A stretch of DNA of 7,882 nucleotides from Candidatus Bathyarchaeota archaeon (GTDB taxonomy: Archaea; Thermoproteota; Bathyarchaeia; Bathyarchaeales; Bathycorpusculaceae), in assembly GCA_030672945.1 (NCBI GenBank), contig DAOVFL010000037.1, positions 1 through 7,882 of the forward strand, in the 5' to 3' direction. This document shows positions 5,192-7,882 of this stretch, one piece after another. Below the pieces are notes generated by a model. It did no database searches, had not been told where the DNA came from, and was given only the letters and a program-made list of their open reading frames with translations. Every line of letters starts with the position of its first letter. The stretch's first letter is position 1. Made by a program: the position numbers and the translations under genes.

Positions 5192-7435
5192 TTGCCATCT
5201 GATTTTTTCGGAGACGAAGTTGAGATACTGGAACGAAAAATTGATGGAAGAATTATTAGAGTAAAATGGGATTGGGCGAACTTCAAAGACACTGAAGGCT
5301 TTCCGGTGGATGGTAGCCTTATAAATTGGGTTATCGGACAGGATCAAGCTTTAGATGAATGCTTCTTATGTTTGGATGAATTAGTGCACAAGCTGAAGCA
5401 TCTTGAAAAAACAAAATGGTATGAGCATTGGAGTAGCCCAGATAAGCCTAAACCAGTAGTTAAGAACATGATAAGCCCAGGACCCTATCTTCTGTTGTTA
5501 GGCGATCCTGGAACAGGAAAGTCATTAATTGGAAGGGCTCTAGCTGAGAAGCTTACACAGATATACAAGGAACATGGAATAAAACTTTATGATTGTCTAT
5601 GTTGGAAAAACCCTGCTTTACCAAGCCAACCCAAAATTTCGATTCACAAGTCTGGTGAAGGAAAGAAAATCCAGCAGAAGGAGCAATTAAACGATCTTAA
5701 GAGAAAATTTATTACGAGAGTGGGTTTCAAAGCATTACAGATATTTCTTATACTGGTAGGATTACTTCTAATTTCCTTAGGCTTTTATTTTATGTTTCAG
5801 GCTTGGCAAACGTGGAATGAGAACCAAATGTTTCTTGGAGAACCACTCCGAGAATATTATAATAATAATTTCGTAGATTACGTTATTGGAAAATTCGTTG
5901 GTTTGGTGCCTTTAACGTTCATTCCGGGCGGAAGTCTAATTTTCTTCGGCGTTTTCATGTGGTGGTTCTCAAAATTAGGCGGTTTAGGGAGCCTTAAGGG
6001 TATAGGAGGAGCGAAGCAGACAGACGTTCCGAAATTAATTGTGGATACCAGTTCTGGACATGCACCTTTTATTGATGCAACAGGGCATAGGAGTGCTCAG
6101 CTTTTCGGTTCAATAGCTTGGGACCCATATCAGACTGGCGGTTTAGGAACGCCTGAACATCAGAGGGTCACTGCTGGAGATGTGCATAGAGCATCTCTTG
6201 GCATATTATATATTGATGAGATAAAAAATCTCACTCCAGAAGAGAATGTAACGCTTCTGACAGTTCTTGAGGAAGGACAGCTACCAATAACTATGAGAGA
6301 TAGATGGCATGGTGGAGGTACAGCCGCAATGGCTGTCTCCACAGAGCCTGTGCACACCATAACGTTTCTTGTTGGAGCTGGAAACTTCGACAGTATAAAC
6401 AAGATTCACCCAGCGTTAATGGATCGGATTTATGGTTATGGTAAAGTTGTTAGGATGAATAATGATATGCCTAACACATTAGAGAATAGACGCAAATATG
6501 TTCAGTATATGGCGCAGGAAATTAACCGTTTTAATCTTATACCATTCAATAAAGAAGCATGTGAGGAAATTATTGAAGAGGGTAGACGAAGAAGCAATAA
6601 AAAGGATGCTCTCACAACGAGGTTCAGACCCTTGATCTCGATTATCAAGACTGGTGCAACCCTTGCAATGAATGAAGGGTGCAAGGTTGTTGAAAGAAGA
6701 CATGTTCGAGAAGCCATCGAAAATCATTGTAAAACAATTCAAATGCAAATATTGGAACATGAAATAAGCGAGAGAGGAAAATTATTAGAAATTAAGCCTG
6801 AAGGAGTTAAACTTGGCCAAATACATGGCCTAGCTGTTGTTAAAGACCCGTACAGCGGAGAAATGACAGGCAGCGTCTTATGCGTAAAAGCCCACATGGC
6901 AAAGATAAGCGAACTTCCAAGAAGTTATTCGTTTAAAGGATATTACAATGTTACTGGAGTAGCACAAAGCCAGAGTTTCATTTCAGACAGCATAACAAAA
7001 GTTAGAAGCGTTATACTGCAAAAGTATGGAAGCGACATAGCACAGGACTACTTAACTCACATTGACTTCGCCCAATCTTACGGTGTGGATGGTCCATCGG
7101 CAGGTGTAACAATGGCAGTATCGCTTTGCTCACTTATTGAAGGAAAGCTGATAAGACAGGATGTGGCAGTTACTGGAGAAATAAACCTTGGTGTTGGAAA
7201 TTCTATCCATGTAACGGCTGTAGGTGGAGTTTACGAGAAGATTAAGGCTGCTGAAGCATGGGGATTTAATAAAGTGGTTATCCCAAAAAAGAATTACGAG
7301 CATTCCATTGACATTAAAGATTATAAAATCGAGGTTGTACCAGCAGCTACTTTGGACGATTACTTGAGAGAATGTTTGGTTGAAAGACCAACGCTTAAAG
7401 TTCCAGTTCAAACTTATAAGCACAGGCAACACTAA
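5192..7435 (+). CDS. lonB: Archaeal LonB-type membrane ATP-dependent protease
   Basis: A membrane-anchored AAA+ protease that degrades unfolded and regulatory proteins on the cytoplasmic face. Of 747 residues, 49-58 contain the VIGQDQA block, GDPGTGKS (104-111) is Walker A, and two hydrophobic segments (about 180-202 and 235-258) are the LonB transmembrane helices. DPYQTGGLGTPEH (311-323) is a signature block, LYIDEI (339-344) is Walker B, GAGN (395-398) sensor 1, HPALMDRIYGYG (406-417) holds the arginine finger, and R477 lies in the sensor-2 area. The protease domain has GVDGPSAG with catalytic S636 and GGVYEK with K683. All key residues are present. It is about 100 residues longer than many archaeal LonB proteins: the N-terminus is extended, and about 30 extra residues separate VIGQDQA from Walker A. 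The start is TTG, with GGTG 7 nt upstream; an in-frame stop at 5162 limits other choices. hjc follows after 70 bp. Confidence 0.96.
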   Translation: MPSDFFGDEVEILERKIDGRIIRVKWDWANFKDTEGFPVDGSLINWVIGQDQALDECFLCLDELVHKLKHLEKTKWYEHWSSPDKPKPVVKNMISPGPYLLLLGDPGTGKSLIGRALAEKLTQIYKEHGIKLYDCLCWKNPALPSQPKISIHKSGEGKKIQQKEQLNDLKRKFITRVGFKALQIFLILVGLLLISLGFYFMFQAWQTWNENQMFLGEPLREYYNNNFVDYVIGKFVGLVPLTFIPGGSLIFFGVFMWWFSKLGGLGSLKGIGGAKQTDVPKLIVDTSSGHAPFIDATGHRSAQLFGSIAWDPYQTGGLGTPEHQRVTAGDVHRASLGILYIDEIKNLTPEENVTLLTVLEEGQLPITMRDRWHGGGTAAMAVSTEPVHTITFLVGAGNFDSINKIHPALMDRIYGYGKVVRMNNDMPNTLENRRKYVQYMAQEINRFNLIPFNKEACEEIIEEGRRRSNKKDALTTRFRPLISIIKTGATLAMNEGCKVVERRHVREAIENHCKTIQMQILEHEISERGKLLEIKPEGVKLGQIHGLAVVKDPYSGEMTGSVLCVKAHMAKISELPRSYSFKGYYNVTGVAQSQSFISDSITKVRSVILQKYGSDIAQDYLTHIDFAQSYGVDGPSAGVTMAVSLCSLIEGKLIRQDVAVTGEINLGVGNSIHVTAVGGVYEKIKAAEAWGFNKVVIPKKNYEHSIDIKDYKIEVVPAATLDDYLRECLVERPTLKVPVQTYKHRQH

Positions 7436-7468
7436 GATTTTCTAGGTTAAGGAAAACGAGTGAAAATC
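7436..7468 (+). promoter_or_regulatory. AU-rich hairpin immediately after lonB
   Basis: GATTTTC (7436-7442) starts at the base after the stop codon and pairs perfectly with GAAAATC (7462-7468) around a 19-nt loop. It is a weak stem by composition. It might modulate read-through from lonB to hjc; there is no U-tract after it. Confidence 0.25.
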
Positions 7469-7479
7469 CGTTTCTAAAA

Positions 7480-7496
7480 CTCCCTTAGGGTGGGAG
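7480..7496 (+). promoter_or_regulatory. Ribosome binding site of hjc within a small hairpin
   Basis: GGGTGGGAG (7488-7496) precedes the hjc ATG by 9 nt and is a strong ribosome binding site. Its last five bases, GGGAG, pair with CTCCC at 7480-7484 around a 7-nt loop, so the site could be partly masked in the mRNA. Five GC-rich pairs give a modest but real stem. Confidence 0.45.
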
Positions 7497-7505
7497 ATTT
7501 CATTA

Positions 7506-7882
7506 ATGGTTAGGGAAGTTGATAGGGCTGAAATTCACAGGTGGCGTAGAAGAGGTTTTTACAGTGAAACGGTTCTCGTGAAGCTTCTGGAAAAAAATGG
7601 ATATAATGCGGTTCGGGTTCCAGTTAGCAACCCGAGTCTTAGTCCCTTGCCAGATGTTATAGCAAGGAAAGACCTGCATGTTTACGCTTTTGAGGTTAAG
7701 AATGCAAAGTATTACGCTTATTATCCAAGAAAGCAAGTTGAAAAACTCTTCAGATTCCTCGATGAGCTGATACCGATACCGAAACAGTACAAGCATGCGG
7801 TGCTTGCAGCACATTTGGGAAAAAAATGGCTTTTCAAGCAGTTGGACTGGAAAAAGTGGGAAAAAAATAAACTGCCTGAAAA
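7506..7882 (+). CDS. hjc: Hjc-type Holliday junction resolvase, 3'-truncated by window
   Basis: Archaeal Hjc is a homodimeric endonuclease that cuts four-way DNA junctions during recombination and fork repair. The visible 125 residues carry the nuclease core in order: RGFYSE (catalytic Glu at 21), AVRVPVSNPS (36-44) with the conserved serine, PLPDVIA (Asp at 50) and FEVKNAK (Glu 63, Lys 65), followed by the helix KQVEKLFRFL. Hjc proteins are usually about 120-140 residues, so only a short tail should be missing beyond the window. The N-terminus is somewhat longer and more basic than is typical before the first catalytic Glu. ATG 7506 has a strong GGGTGGGAG site 9 nt upstream. No TATA box is evident in the 70-bp gap, so co-transcription with lonB is likely. 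Confidence 0.9.
   Translation, partial: MVREVDRAEIHRWRRRGFYSETVLVKLLEKNGYNAVRVPVSNPSLSPLPDVIARKDLHVYAFEVKNAKYYAYYPRKQVEKLFRFLDELIPIPKQYKHAVLAAHLGKKWLFKQLDWKKWEKNKLPE

Noticed and set aside
5120..7814. Minus-strand frames opposite lonB and hjc (for example 6160-6402, 6479-6760, 7130-7432, 7503-7814)
   Set aside because: They are shadows of strongly supported plus-strand genes with complete catalytic motifs.

Overview
The window looks archaeal. It carries a membrane-anchored LonB-type protease (two transmembrane helices inserted in the AAA+ module), the 5' part of an Hjc-type Holliday junction resolvase, AT-rich spacers with TATA-like boxes, GGTG-type ribosome binding sites, and GTG/TTG starts. 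The long LonB N-terminus and insertions suggest a Bathyarchaeia- or other TACK-like lineage, but that placement is an inference from protein style and was not tested.

Layout. 1-487: no recognisable gene, with two adjacent inverted repeats just below yjbQ. 488-901 (-): a YjbQ/UPF0047 protein. 902-1973: a long spacer with tandem repeats, a 16-bp perfect palindrome, an inverted-repeat pair and short open stretches that look like decayed genes. 1974-2519 (-): a catalytic-domain-only tyrosine recombinase. 2677-3255 (-), possibly from 3314: an unrecognised protein with a cysteine cluster. 3551-4963 (-): a divergent type I-like glutamine synthetase homologue. 4964-5191: a divergent promoter region. 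5192-7435 (+): lonB. 7506-end (+): hjc, cut by the window edge.

Two observations stand out. First, a 14-bp perfect direct repeat (1817-1830 and 3544-3557) brackets the integrase and cysteine-cluster genes, and the right copy overlaps the stop codon of the glutamine synthetase gene. This suggests a very small (about 1.74 kb) integrated element or its remnant, with the integrase next to one att-like end. Second, the cysteine-cluster gene has a (CG)5 run directly before its apparent GTG start. A second frame upstream (ATG at 3314) ends within that start, and losing one CG unit would fuse the two frames into a 211-residue protein. It may therefore be frameshifted, phase-variable, translationally coupled or misassembled.

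The flanking genes look chromosomal: lonB and hjc probably form one transcription unit, divergent from the glutamine synthetase gene. The proteins encoded here do not assemble into any single pathway that I can recognise.
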